Source: Phaeosaccion multiseriatum (lineage: Eukaryota; Ochrophyta, other classes). From it: a stretch of 64,000 bases of DNA. The notes under the pieces are model-generated. The model made no database searches and was not told the origin of the DNA. It saw only the letters and a program-made list of their open reading frames with translations. Location of the stretch: positions 4,317,695 through 4,381,694 of the forward strand of contig OZ218954.1 of assembly GCA_965112735.1 (NCBI GenBank). Direction: 5' to 3'. Below are positions 10,520-22,539 of this stretch, one piece after another. Position numbers and translations under genes: made by a program. Within the stretch, counting starts at the first letter, position 1, and each line of letters starts with the position of its first letter.

Positions 10520-11470
10520 GCCCTCCCTCCTTCGCTTCCTCGTCGGCAGGTCGTCCGTCTCCTTCGCCAGCCCGAAGCCGTACAGCGTCATGAGCGCCTT
10601 CACTTCCCTCGACATGCATGGCCTCGATACAGAAGAAGCCCACTCCTTCAAAACCTGCTCCGCTCTCACCTCGTCAAACAGAGCCTGCTCCGCTCTCAGC
10701 CTTCACACGCTCCCTCTTGCTCTTTCCTGATACCTCACCACTGCCACTCCCACTACCTCTTCCGTCACCGCCGCCATCAACCCCCTCGGAGCTGCTACTA
10801 GGCTACCACTGACGCCAGCCCTGCCCGCCGTGCTCAGCTGCCCATGAAGCTCTCCTAGCGAGGGCTCTACCGCAGCTCGCGCCGACACATGCGCCACGGT
10901 TTGCACCATGTCTCGGGTCAAGTCGCCCGTCCCCCCTGACCCCATGCCGGCCATGGGCTCGTCCGTAGCCTGCTCTGCCGCCTGGAGACGAGCTCCTCTA
11001 CATTGACGCTTGCGTTCCCGCTCCCTCCGTCGTCCACGTAGTCCCTGTCCTCAGCATCTCCCTCACCCCCATTCCCAGCCCCGCCACCTACATGAGTACG
11101 CAGACTCTTGACGCTACCCGTCGTGACGAACTGCACCACAGCTGCAAAGCCCTCCTCCGTTAAGTCCACTCCGTCAAACGTCATCTCCACCTCGTCCTTG
11201 CCCTTGCCTTTGATGCCCATGAAGCCACGCCCCGCCGGGTCCAGCATGGTGGGGAGACTGCCTGCAGCCGTGTCATGCCTGTCTAAGCGGTTAGACCTTC
11301 CTCCCCCTCTGCTCAATCTTGCTCATCAGCAGCTCCCATCTACCGAGTACACTCGTACCACACGGCCCTCCTTGGCGGCCTCAGAATAGGCAGAGCCGGA
11401 AGAGATGTGTCGAGCTATGGCGTTGCAAACATCACTAGAAGCATCTCGCACCGCTTTCTCTCTCTCTTCC
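10520..11470 (-). pseudogene. Degraded ankyrin-BTB gene copy, 3' part
   Basis: This is homologous to the BTB-like end of the intact gene. It keeps the block at about 11110-11316 (L-D-R-H-D-T-A-A-G-S-L-P-T-M-L-D, G-R-G-F-M-G-I-K-G and D-G-V-D-L-T-E-E-G-F) nearly unchanged. The downstream part is frameshifted, ends in a premature stop at 10918, and resumes at about 10520-10640 with G-F-F-C-I-E-A-M in another frame. Upstream remnants reach about 11470 (A-Y-S-E-A-A-K-E-G-R-V-V). The ankyrin repeats are gone. It is the third copy of this tandem family. Confidence 0.7.
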
Positions 11471-11752
11471 TCAGGGCACGCAGCAGCCAACCATCTGCTG
11501 CCATCCCGACCCAGTCGTAAGCAAGGGACAATAGGGCAGATACTTCAGTACCTCATGCTCAAGCAAGGCCAAACCTCCGGTCGGGGGCTGAGAGAAGAGC
11601 AACGGGAACAATCCACTGCCATGTCGGCCCGGCCTGTGCGTGGTGAGGGTGTCTTCTTGTTCTCGTTCTTGTGAGAAAAGTAGTTCTTCTCCCTTCTTCT
11701 CATCAACCATTCCTGGCGCGCATCTTGTTCCGTTCTGCCGCGTCGCTGTCGC

Positions 11753-13021
11753 TCATGACATCCGACGGTTCCATGTATCAACCAGTGACTCCAAAGCGCC
11801 GAAAGGCCTCTTGCTCCGCCCTGTGTGTGACGGGAAGCACCTCATGCAGAGGTCCTGCGGGTCTCGTTCGAAAGATGAGGCGCTATTGAAGGCCGGGGAA
11901 ATCGTCTCGCACCACCGATCATACGTATTGGGACACACAAAGCGGAGCTGCCCACCAAAGACGTCTTCCCACTCTCGCCGGGGCGGGCCCTCCATGAGCG
12001 AGAGGACAAAGGCCCAGGTGCCTGAAGACTCATCGTCGTGTCGGGAGAGAAAGTCCCCTATCGTGAAGAGCGTGACAAACAGATCAGAGAGCTCGGGTTG
12101 GAATGTGGGAGTCTCGTGGAAATGGGCTCCAATGATGCTCCTCACTCTGTCCGTCATGCTCAGGCTGATAAATGTCTCTTCCATCTCCTGCACCAACGGG
12201 CGCCCTGGCTCCAGCTCCCACTTGGAGTAGGAGAAGCGATTCCTCTTGTAGGCCTCCTGCACAGACGCATTGCGCTGCTCAATGTCATCTAAGCTGCGCG
12301 TCTTGAGGTTGTGATTGAAGGCATCGTTCGTGCCTTCCCTGGTGATGTTCCTTGTTTATACCCACTTCTTTTCCTCGCCATTTGATCTCGCCTGTGTCGA
12401 ACCGATCGTTCGTGTCGGGCCCGCTGGAGCGCTACGGCTAATCGTCGCCGAATGACGCAAACAGCTCTCGCATAAGCCCTCGTGTCCAGATGTTCGTGCC
12501 CCCCAGCCATGTGGGTGGCGAGTGTTTTCATAAACATCTGAGCAGAAGGACCAAATGCGCCTCAAGCTGATGTGCAAGGCGCATTTGGTCCTTCTGCTCA
12601 GATGTTTATGAAAACACTCGCCACCCACATGGCTGGGGGGCACGAACATCTGGACACGAGGGCTTATGCGAGAGCTGTTTGCGTCATTCGGCGACGATTA
12701 GCCGTAGCGCTCCAGCGGGCCCGACACGAACGATCGGTTCGACACAGGATCCTGGCTGGTATCAACTTTGTTCCAATGGGGAGAACTGATGAGTCAGAGG
12801 GCTAAGTTCCCCGGGGCGGTGAGACATTACTTTTAGACAACCATAAGGGTGTAATATATAATGATCTCGCCACCTCTTGGCCGCCTCCACCGGGTCCTTT
12901 ACAACGAACACTTCAATGCCAGGCCCAGCCACGAAAGTCCGGTACTGTGGCGGCAACACGTCCCCCTGAGGGAAGACACGAAAACACTCCAAGCAAGAGG
13001 CCTTCACGCTCCGAGTGCCAG
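11753..13021 (-). CDS. Unrecognised protein, two 3' exons (5' end missing)
   Basis: Two minus-strand exons join in phase. Exon A, 13021-12874, is entered after TTTACAG and leaves through AG|GTGGCG. Exon B, 12338-11753, is entered after ATCACCAG and ends at a stop codon. Both splice ends leave a split AGG arginine codon, which supports the junction. The visible product is about 244 residues and is not low complexity. It contains V-K-A-S-C-L-E-C-F-R-V-F-P-Q, F-V-A-G-P-G-I-E-V-F-V-V and, later, S-K-W-E-L-E-P-G-R-P-L and D-R-V-R-S-I-I-G-A-H-F. I do not recognise the family. No start codon or first exon is visible before the divergent USO1 gene begins 124 bp away, so the gene is 5'-truncated or its first exon is elsewhere. 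The intron contains the large perfect palindrome at 12391-12748. Confidence 0.45.
12391..12748. repeat. Perfect 172-bp-arm palindrome with 14-nt loop
   Basis: The arms 12391-12562 and 12577-12748 are exact reverse complements by eye, around the loop 12563-12576. It lies inside the inferred intron of the minus-strand gene at 11753-13021. There is no coding signal. It may be a foldback or MITE-like element, a recent inverted duplication, or an assembly or library foldback. Confidence 0.9.
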
Positions 13022-13144
13022 CTGTAAATTAGATCACCAACGCGATCACATGTTGACAACGATCAACTTGTGTCGCTTGCAAAGTATCACCCTTGCAAGC
13101 GAATGCCACTCTTTCCCGAGCTACTGTGAAGCCTCTGAACAATC
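13022..13144. promoter_or_regulatory. Short divergent spacer upstream of USO1
   Basis: This 123-bp spacer separates the 5'-most visible exon of the minus-strand fragment from the USO1 start codon. It may include the USO1 promoter and leader. No specific element is recognised. Confidence 0.25.
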
Positions 13145-16100
13145 ATGTCCGGGGGAGGAGGAGGAGGAGGAGGGAGGTTGGAGGCCGAGAAAGTGGTAGG
13201 TTCCTTTGGCATTTTCAGATGAGGGTGGGTGGTGAAAGTTCCGCGTTCTGTGCTGCTGCTCTTACTCAAGCTTCCAGAGGCGGCACTGTGGTACCATCAT
13301 GGCATTTACTGCCTCTCTACTTTTTATTGAGCTCGCTCCTGTGGTCTGACAGGTCATCCCCATGTCTTATATCTTTGCCAATTGGGGAGCCCGTCCTTTC
13401 TCCCTCGCCCAACCTTCTCCATTTCTCTCCTTCTTCGCTCCCTCACTTCCTGCTAACACTCCTTTTCGATGCCTAAGAAGGAGTGACATCTACTAAGCAG
13501 TACATCCATACCCCACCCACCCCACTACCCCCCCCCCTTTCCGGTCGGTCGGTATTCGCTCTCCTCCATCCTTCCTTTCCCACAGGGCTTGGTACTGGAG
13601 CGCCTGTCCAACGCCGGCGATGCCTCTGACCGCCGCGCCGCCCTGGAGAGTGTGCTAGACATGGCCAGGAGAGAGCCCAGTGAGGTGGGCAAGCAGGGGT
13701 TGCCGCTCATCATGACGTATCTGCAGGCAGGGCTGCCAGACTCGGACATGACACAGAGTGCCATCGAGATCATTCTCGCTCTCGTGTCTCCGCCCGGGGA
13801 AGACGAAGAAGGCGAGCAGGCCTCATCGGCAGTAGTAGCAGCAGCAGGAGGAGGAGGGGGGGGGGCAGGAAGAGCCAGGGGCAAGAGGCACCGTCCGGGT
13901 GTGGCGGCCAACACCGCTGCCGTAGTGATGGACGACGCCTTCTTCCAACGCGTGCTCGACCTTCTGGAGAGTACCGACATGCTCACTGCCCTCACTGCCG
14001 TGCAGGTAGGGAGGGAGGGTGTCATGTATCATGTATCATTGGTGTCGGGACGGGGGCGAGGACGGTATGTCGCTCATGAAGGGATGAACCAACGAACGAA
14101 TGAACGAACCCGTGAAGTCACTCACTCACTCACTCACTCACTCACTTACTCATCCACCAACTCACTCACCCACCCCTCTCTCACTCACTCACTTACTCAC
14201 TCACTTACTCAATCACCCACCCACCCACCCACTCACTCACTCCGTCCCTCCCTCCCACCCTCCCTCCCTCCCTCCCTCCCTCCCACCCTCCTACCCTCCC
14301 TCCCTCCCGCCAGGTACTGCGACAAATCCAAAGGTCGGCTGCCGCATCGCTAGAGACGGCCCTTCTCGAGTGCCCTGCGGTGAGCCCACACACACACACA
14401 CGGACCCCTCCTCGCACCTTCATGCGTCATCACCCCATATGCTCTGAACGCCTCCCTCAACTCAACTCATTTCCCTCCCTCGCTCCCTCCCTCCCTCCCT
14501 CCCTCCCTCCCTCCCTCCCTCCCTCCCTCCCTCCCTCCCTCCCTCCTCCCTCCCTCCTCTCTCCCCTCCTCTCTCTCTCTGTTGCAGGGCCTGTCCCGAT
14601 TGATGGGCATTCTCGCTGACTCTCGCGAAGAAGGCGTGAGGAACGAAGTCGTTTGCCTGCTGGGACAGCTCACCAGGACCAACATTGAAGGCGAGGACTT
14701 CGACTTCTCACATCCATGCCCTCGACTCCCTACCTCGTGTGCCCCGACTTCTTATGTCGGGTACCCCTTCTTCTTTCCTTACCTTATATCCCTCCCGCTT
14801 CGGCCCTTATCTGAATCCCTTTCACCCTCTCTCTTGGCTCCATCACCCTCTCTCTTGTCTCCATCACCCTCTCTCTTGTCTCCATCACCCTCTCTCTTGA
14901 CTCCATCACCCTCTCTCTTGACTCCATCACCCTCTCTCTTGGCTCCATCACCCTCTCTCCCCTCTCAACATCCCCCACGCTCCCCGCCGCCGTCCCCATC
15001 CACTGTATTCACCATCCTCGACCCCTTCAGTGAAAAAGTTCGTCGCCTTCCAGGAGGGTTTCGAACGCCTAACCCGCATCATGCTTGACGAGGGCATGCT
15101 CGAGGGAGGCAGCGTCATCGTTAGGGACTGCCTTGACGTGATGCGTAACCTCCTCAGCAGGCAAGTAGTCGCCACCTGTGGTGTGTGGGCGTGTGTGTGT
15201 GGGTGGGTGCGTGCGTGGTTCTGTGTGTGGGTGGTTTGGTGCCTGTGTGCGCGTGGGTGCGGATTGTCCGTTTTGGTTTGGTAGCAGTCGAATGAGAAGT
15301 GCAGGACCAGCAGCTTTAGATAATACGGCAGCTTGAGTGCCGATAGGCAAATCTGACAGCCGCCGTGACTTTGCGTCTTCCGTCTCTCTCATGTCCCTCC
15401 TTCCCTCCCTCCCTCCCTCCCTCCCTCCCTCCCTCCCTCCCTCCCTCCCTCCCTCCCTCCCTCCCTCCCTCCCTCCCTCCCTCCCTCCCTCCCTCCCTCC
15501 CTCGCTCCCTCCCTCCCTCCCTCCCTCCCTCCCTCCCTCAGCAACGAAGCCCTTGCCACCCGGAACCTTTTCTGCCAGTCGCCCTCTCTCTGCCTGGACT
15601 CCTTCCATCAGCTGTTGGACATTCGCGTCCTCGCATACCCCTACGCAGTAGAGGGTGACGCCCTCGCTGAAGGAGGAGGAGGAGGAGGAGGAGGAGGAGG
15701 AGGAGGAGGAGGAGGAGGAGGAGGAGGAGGAGGAGGAGGAGACGCCGCTGCCCACCGCTCGGGAATGAGTGACGCCCCCTCGGGATTGAGCAGCAGTGGC
15801 GCCCCCTCGGGACAAGGCCACGGAGAGCTTGTGGAGGGGGTGCATGCAGATATCATGTCAAGGGCACTCACCGTCCTGAAGCTTGTGCTGCACAACCCTG
15901 AGGGGGAGGGGCAGGGAGGAGGAGGAGGAGGAGGAGGAGATCGTATTCATCACCAGCAGCAGCAGCAGCTCAAGCAGCGAGGAGAGCGGCAGAGGACCAT
16001 CGCTCTGGCCGGGGATGGCACTCTATCCGCCATGCTTGTGCACTTGGCCTTTAGTCGAGCGACCCCTTACTCCCTCGTGCCTGAGCACTTTCGTATGGAG

Positions 16101-18999
16101 TGCATGACGCTTGTAGGACGGTTACTGGACGGTTACAACAGCGCCAATCAGTACGAACTAGGGCAGTTGCTTGTTCAGGACGTTGGCGACGGGTCGTTGG
16201 AGCTCCCCGCCCTGCTGGTGGAGGGGGTGCTGGCGGAGACGGATAGGCGCTTTAGTGAGCTTTATCATTTCGTTCTGGGGGCCCTCTTTGAGGGCAATGA
16301 GCTCGGGTGTACTCAGGTGTGTGTGTGTGTGTGTGGGTGGTGTGTGTGTGTGTGTGTAGGTGGTGGTGTGTGTGAGAGTCGTTTATATCGTGCATCCTTC
16401 AGCGCCTTCTCCCTCTCGTTATCCCCCCTCAGCACCCAATCTTCTCTAATCATCTGAGAACCTCCTCCCTCTTCGCATCCCCCCTGGGGCACCCCGAAAT
16501 CACTAAACCTCCTAACCCCGTCACTTTCCCACGCACCCACGCACCCACCCACCCACCCACCCAACGTCACCCACCCACCCACGCACCCTCTCACCTGCTC
16601 ACGCACGCACCCACACCCTCACTCACAGATGGCGAGTCACGTGATCGCCCCCCCCCCCCCTCCGATGGACCTCGACATCAACCAAATGGAGCACTGGGTC
16701 GCCCCCACACCCCCGGGCAAGATTATGCTTGATCGGATGCGGGCCGCCGCCGGACAACTCGCTTCACTAGAGGCCGCCGCTGCTGCTGCTGTATCACCAA
16801 CAGCTGATGATAGAGGGGGTGTGGATACGGAGGTGTACGATTACAAGGGGGGGGCGGCGGCGGCGACGGCGGCGGAGACGCTGACACAAGGCTGCAAGGT
16901 GGGTGAGGTGATGAGCGTGTTGGTTGTTCATCCATGCTTGTGCTGTGCTGCTAACGGCTCGGTAAACACCCTTTAACGCACCCGTTAAGGGTTAACGCAC
17001 GTGCTGACCGCCCGTTAGGATCAGGTCAGGGTAGGGGGTGTCAGGACAGGACGGGGTCCTATCAACACCCGTTAAGACCCATTAACACCCAGTAACTACC
17101 CCAATGTGGTGCCATCCTTTCATCCTCAGGTGCTTAGCATGCTCTTCATGCATGGGGGCATCGCCACCAAGGAAATCGCTCTACGCATCTCTCTGCCAGA
17201 CGATGACTTCGACGACTTTGACGACGACCATCATAATGGCGCACCACCAACTGTTGGGGTCCGTGGTGGGGGTGGGGGTGGGGGTGCTACGTCTGCCACC
17301 ACCCCGCTCCTCCCTTGCATCCTCAAGTGGCTGCAAATCGCGGTAGATCTCCTTCGCTCCGCCTCCTCTGCCTCCTCCACCTCCTCCTCCTCCTCCTCCT
17401 CCTCCTCCTCCTCCCTGCTATCATCATCAGCGGCAATCGCAGCGGCAGGCCCGTCTGATGCCGGTGATCAATCACATTCAGCAGCTGTAGGAGGAGGAAG
17501 AGGAAGAGGAGGAGGAGGAGGAGTTGGAGCCCTAGCCAGCTGTTGCCTCGGTCTCCTCCAGCTCGCATGCCGTTGGCTGCACCGCTGCCCTGCCGCTGCT
17601 CAGGAGCTACTTCAGTCTCCTCTGCTTCTCTTTGTGGTGGAGCTCGCCTCTGCAGATGGCAAACATAAACACAACCAACGGCTACACTCAGAGAGGGAGT
17701 CAGAGAAGGAGTGGGCCTTGGCCCTGACCGCGAGGGAGAGAGAGATGGTGAAAGGGTTGGCTTGCCTCACTCTGGGGCTTGTACTAGAGTATGTGGAGGA
17801 CGATGCGTCCGAGCAGGAGCGTTACAGAAAACAGCACCAGCAGCAGCTGAAGCAGGGCGAGGAGCAGGAAAGGGAGAGGACCAGTACCGACGGTGCGAAT
17901 GGAGGAGTTGGGGGTGTTAGTTGTGGTGGTGATGGTGGTGGTGGTGAGAGTGCACTATAAGCATCTCGGAGCTCCACCATATAGAGATGCACTAAGGAGT
18001 CGTCCTCCCTCCCTCCCCCCCTCCGTCCCTCCGTCCCTCCCTCCCTTCCTCCCTCCCTCCCTCCCTCCCTCCCTCCCTCCCTCTCTCCCTCTTTCCCTCC
18101 CTCTCTCCCTCCCTCCCTCCCTCTCTCCCTCCGTCTCTTCCCAGGTGGCGGGATGGCAGCGAATGGTGATGGTGATGGGGAGGCCGAGGAGCAGCAGTGG
18201 AATCGTACTGTGGTGCTGTCTATGGTGGAGGCGAGGGTGGGACTAACGGCCTTTGTGGCGGCCATTGAGAGCGCCAGGAAGCTTTACATGACCGAGAGAG
18301 ACAAAGAGGCCAAACGGCAACGCCTCCTTCAGCGCCAACAGCAGCAGCACAGCAACAGTAGTCGTAGTAGCAGATTCACAGATGGCAATAGAGGCACGAG
18401 TGTGTCATCCGCATCATCATCATCATCATCAGGGCTGTTCCCCGTGGACCCGAACTTTGCGGCGCTTCTTGCGACTGCCGCCACCGAAGTGAGACGCAGG
18501 GTAATGTCTCACTTTACGGGGGGGGGGGGGAGGACGTGGGGGAGGAGGGGAACGTGGAGGGGAACGTGGAGGGGAAGGTGGAGAGGAAGGTGGAGAGGAA
18601 GGTGGAGGGGAAGGTGGAGGGGAAGGTGGAGAGGAAGGTGCGGCGCGATTGGCCTTGCTAAAGATGCAAGAAGAAGAGATTGAGGAGCTGCGGATGGCAC
18701 TGGACAGCGCCGAGAGGAGGATTATCCTGACACCAGGCCATGACGAGAAGAGCATCATGGAGGAGGAGCTAAGAGACCAATTGGAGGACACTGAGAGGGC
18801 GCTGCAGAAGTCAGTGAAGGAGGGCAATCGATTACGGGAGGAGGTGGAGGCAGCTCGGGGGGAGAGAGCGATGGATGGAGCGGAGTTGCGGCACAGGGAG
18901 GAGGAGATGGCGGGGCTGGGGGTGACGGTTACTATGTTGGAGCGGCAGCTGGCGGAGAGAGAGGCACAGGTGGGGAGGTTGGTGATACAACAACAACAA

Positions 19000-19042
<43 letters not shown>

Positions 19043-21078
19043 GGGGAGGGGGGGAGGGGCACGACGGAGCGGAGGAGCAAAGGGACGAGGGGAAGGAGGG
19101 GAATCACACAAGCTTGCTGTATGATCAACTCGCGGAGATGCAGAAGCGGCTGGACGCTGTCGGTGCTCAACTCGACACAGAGCGGAGGGAAGCGTGTGCG
19201 GCAAGGTTGGAGGCTTCACGCGTGCTTGAGGAGCGGGCAGAGGCGGCGAGGGAGGAGGGGAGGGAGGAGGGGAAGGGTGTGGTGGTGAGTTTGGAGGAGG
19301 AGATGGAGAGGCTGAGGGAGAAGCTCAAGAGGGTGCGAGAGGGAGCCGGAAGGGGCTACGGTGGTGAGGAGGAGGAGGAGGAGGAGGAGGAGGAGCAAGC
19401 GGCGGGAGAGGGGGAGGAGGAGGGGGAGGAGAAGGCGGAACAGGAGTGCGCAGGGAGAGACGGAGGAGGCGGCAGGAGGAGCAGCATGATGCGATTCCAG
19501 CAACAGCAGCAGAAACGGGATCAAACGGAGCAACTGAATAAGGCAAAGGCGAAGGCGGAGGAGTTGGAAGGGAAAGTCGTGCAGCAGGAGAGGTGGCTCA
19601 GGGACCTGGAGGGCACCCTTGCAGGCAAAGTGGCAGAGGCGGAGGCCAAGGGGAGGGAGGCGGCACTGTTTCGGGAGAGAGCGGCAGCGGCGGAGGACGA
19701 GGCGGTGCGGACGGGGGCGCTGCTGGAGGAGGAAAGAGCGCTGCTGGGGAGGGTGAGGAGCGAGGCAAGGAGGGCTGGTGACCTACAGGTGAGTGAGAGG
19801 GAGGGAGGGAGGGAGGGAGGGAAAGAGGGGGTGTGAGGCCAGTTTTGCTTTTGAGCGTACCATTTCTCGAGGCCTTGGCTGAACTGAACGTGTGTCCACC
19901 CCCACCCCTGTTATACTTCCGTGCCCCGTTCTTGCCTCTGTGCTGCCCTCTGTACTGCCCTGATTGCCAGGAGGAGACTCTGCTGAAGCTGACGGAGGCG
20001 GCGAGAGCAGCAGCGTCGGCAACTGAGCCATCAGAGTCATCACCATCATCATCGGGCGGTGGTGATACGGCGGGGGAGGGTCGTCGCCAGAGCACGGAGC
20101 ACATGCAGCAGATGCTCACGGAGGAGCTCGAGAAGGCTAAGGGAAGACAAGCCGAGCAGGTGAGGTACATGAGGGGACAGGGAAGTGGGGGGGAGAGGGG
20201 AGGGGAGGGAGAGAGTCAGAGAGAGAGGGATAGAGAGAGAGAGAGAGAGAGAGTGGGGGGGAGAGGGGAGGGGAGGGAGAGAGTCCGAGAGAGAGGGATA
20301 GAGAGAGAGAGAGAGAGAGAGAGAAAGGGAGAGGGAGTGGGAGAGGAAGAGGGAGAGGAAGAGGGAGAGGAAAGCGGAGAGAGAGAAGGAGGAGGAGGTG
20401 GAGAGAGGAGGGGAGCGGAGGGGAGGGGAGGAAAGAAGAGGAGAGAATAAGTAGAGGGAGCCTATCCCTCCTGTCCACTGCCATCCCTCCCTCTCTCACG
20501 ACCCATCCACTGCCATCCCTCCCGCCCGCCCTCACCTTACTTGCTTGCTTGATTGGCGACGACTATAACTTGGGGCACTTGGCAACGACTCACTCTTGAC
20601 AAAAGCTGCTGCAGCTGGAGACAGAGGTGCGCGAGGCGAGTGCGAGGGCCGATCGACTGCTCAGGGAGAAGGAGGAGGCTGTGACTCGGGCAAGAAGAGA
20701 GGTGGCGGAGGAGTGGGAGATGAAGCTCTCTCTCGCGCAGGAGGAGTTAGGGACTGCTCGGGAGGAGGCCAAGCGCCTTCGGATGGCAGTGGACGGGCTC
20801 AGAGAGGCCTCCTGGAAGGTGAGTTGGAGTTTGAGTTTGCCTTGAGAGTTTCCTTTGAGTGAGAGTTGGGGTTTGAGTTGCGCCTTTGTGTGAAAGATGC
20901 TGATATGGACCTGTTCATGAGACCTTACGAATATCGATCCATCCCCACGACCCATTATCGATATCGAATCCGAAAATTAACGAGACGGGTTTCTGTGCCA
21001 ATCTGAGGGCGGCCCTCTTCACGGACTTACTTGTGTTGGAGAGGTCGAATAACCCGAACCTGAAACTGAAAACTCGTG

Positions 21079-21131
<53 letters not shown>

Positions 21132-22119
21132 GAAGGTGGAGGAGAGTACAGCGGCCCTTGAGGGGCAGCAGGAGGAGGTGAAGCGCTGGAAGGACGGTTA
21201 CGAAGACCTCATGCGCAATCATACGCAGCTGGAGGAGAGGTACGAGCAGGTCAGGCAGGAGGCGACCCAAGCACTAAACAAGGCGACAGAGCTCGAACAG
21301 AGGCATATGGGCGAGAGGGAGGAGGAGGCAGGCAGGGTGGACGCAGAGCGAGATGAGCTTGAAGCGAGATTGAAGGAGGTGCAGGGGTGGCTCGGGGCTT
21401 GTGAGGGGGAGAAGGAGGAGGTGGGGGGCGAGTTGGAGATGCTGAGGGCGCAGCACCGGCAGACGGTTGCGCAGTTGGACGGGGAGCGGCGACAGGGGGA
21501 GGAGAGGGTGAGGGCGTTGGAGCAGAGTGAAGGAGAGCGGCTCATAGCCATTGAAGAGGCGGAGTGTTTGCAGACTGAGCTGCAGCTCTTACGACACCAA
21601 GGAGGAGGAGGAGGAGGAGGAGGAGGAGGAGGAGGAGGAGGAGGAGGAGGAGAAGGAGGAAAAGGAGGCGGGGGAGAGGAGCGTTTCCGCGTCGAGGAGG
21701 AGCTCCAGGAGCTGAAGGACGAGCATTTGGACCTCCTGGCCATGCTCGCCCAGCAGGAGATGGTGAAGGAAGTGGCGTTGCAGCAGGTGGGACAGTGGGG
21801 GGGGGAGGAGGCCGTGGGGCAGGTCTTGCAGGCGGCCAGAGCGGCGGTGGTAGCCAGCTATGGCTTTTATGTTGACTATGATGAGGAAGAGGAGGAGGAG
21901 GAGGAGCAGCAGCAGGAAGAAGAAGGAGAAGAACAAGAAGAAGAACAAGAAGAAGAAGAAGAAGAACAAGAGGAGGAGGAGAAGGAGGAGGAGGAGGAGG
22001 GTCAAGGCTTTGCATATGGAGACGATGGAGGAGGAGGCAGTCGTCACCTACTCAAGGGAGGAGGTGGAGGAGGTGGTGGTGGTGGAGGAGGAGGATCGCA
22101 GCAACAGTACTGCCAATAG
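13145..22119 (+). CDS. USO1: General vesicular transport factor p115/Uso1
   Basis: Thirteen exons join in phase: 13145-13195, 13586-14005, 14314-14379, 14588-14690, 15031-15160, 15542-16316, 16629-16898, 17130-17943, 18145-18500, 18664-19788, 19971-20159, 20606-20818 and 21136-22119. They encode about 1,831 residues, close to yeast Uso1 and longer than animal p115. The protein is a Golgi tether for COPII and COPI vesicles that binds Rab1 and SNAREs. The N-terminal armadillo head is clear: E-A-E-K-V with D-R-R-A-A-L, then L-S-R-L-M-G-I-L-A-D-S-R-E, V-A-F-Q-E-G-F-E-R-L, V-R-D-C-L-D-V-M-R-N-L-L and L-F-M-H-G-G-I-A-T-K-E. A long coiled coil starts near exon 10. The end has D-L-L-A-M-L-A-Q-Q-E (compare D-D-L-L-V-L-L-A-D-Q-D in animals) and a Glu-rich acidic tail. 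Introns 4 and 5 use GC donors. Polyglycine, polyserine and polyglutamine insertions swell the head and coil. The short first exon and the 18501-18663 intron are the least certain parts. Confidence 0.85.
14100..14310. repeat. CACT/CCCT low-complexity intron tract (USO1 intron 2)
   Basis: Runs of CTCACTCA followed by CCCTCCCT fill the 3' half of this intron and serve as its polypyrimidine tract. The same design recurs in other introns of this window. Confidence 0.75.
14474..14553. repeat. (CCCT)n tract in USO1 intron 3
   Basis: An almost pure CCCT run directly upstream of the acceptor at 14587. It probably acts as the polypyrimidine tract. Confidence 0.8.
14823..14965 (+). repeat. 21-bp tandem repeat in USO1 intron 4
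   Basis: About seven copies of a 21-bp unit of the type CCATCACCCTCTCTCTTGTCT, with a variable base near the end, lie inside intron 4. Confidence 0.8.
15402..15539. repeat. (CCCT)n tract in USO1 intron 5
   Basis: A pure CCCT run of about 34 units with one G interruption, ending just before the acceptor of exon 6. This intron has a GC donor. Confidence 0.85.
18001..18140. repeat. (CCCT)n tract in USO1 intron 8
   Basis: A CCCT-rich run with occasional CTCT and CCGT variants. It leads to the acceptor at 18144. Confidence 0.8.
20160..20450. repeat. GA-rich purine tract in USO1 intron 11
   Basis: An almost pure purine tract, mostly GAGAGAGA and GGGGAGAGGGGA units, fills the 5' part of this intron. 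The frame is open across it on both strands, which is a compositional effect. Confidence 0.7.
21079..21129. repeat. (GT)n run before the last USO1 exon
   Basis: A pure GT run of about 25 units ends at the acceptor GGAAG|GTGGAGG. The acceptor therefore lacks a normal pyrimidine tract; GT repeats can bind CELF-type splicing factors, which is only a suggestion here. Confidence 0.8.
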
Positions 22120-22538
22120 GAGGAGGCAAGGGGACGCCCCTGTTGTTGCCCTCGCTTGCATTGTGTCCTCGATTTGATTGAGGTGAAGTCAGTGATGTGC
22201 TTGTTGCCTTTTTTGGGTCAAGGGGGGCATACGCGTGCTCATATGCCTCCACATGTGTCCATACAACCTTTCCTACACTGTGGTGTGCGTGGAGACGTTG
22301 GTGGGTAGGTGTGTGGGTGTGTGCGTGGGTATATTTTGCTCCGTCCCAGGCTGTGTGTGTGTTGGGGGGGGGGGGGGGATTAGGAAGGTTTCTGAGCGAT
22401 GCGAGTCGCCAGGGATGTACTGAAGTTCGACGGGCCAGGCCTGTCGCCACGCGGCAGCAACTAACGTGAACGGAAAGTATCGGGACTATTTACTGAAAAC
22501 GGTAGATGTCTCTTCGATGAACCTCCTCTTCCTCCTCT
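22120..22538. other. 3' flank of USO1
   Basis: I see no gene here. There are short GT-rich stretches and a G homopolymer at about 22365. The USO1 terminator and polyadenylation site are expected here, but no clear AATAAA is seen. Confidence 0.4.
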
Positions 22539-22539
22539 T

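Noticed and set aside
18533-18663. Coding continuation of USO1 through the GGGGAAGGTGGA repeats
   Set aside because: It forces either a frameshift at a 12-G run or a stop at 18660. An intron 18501-18663 joins the conserved parts in phase.
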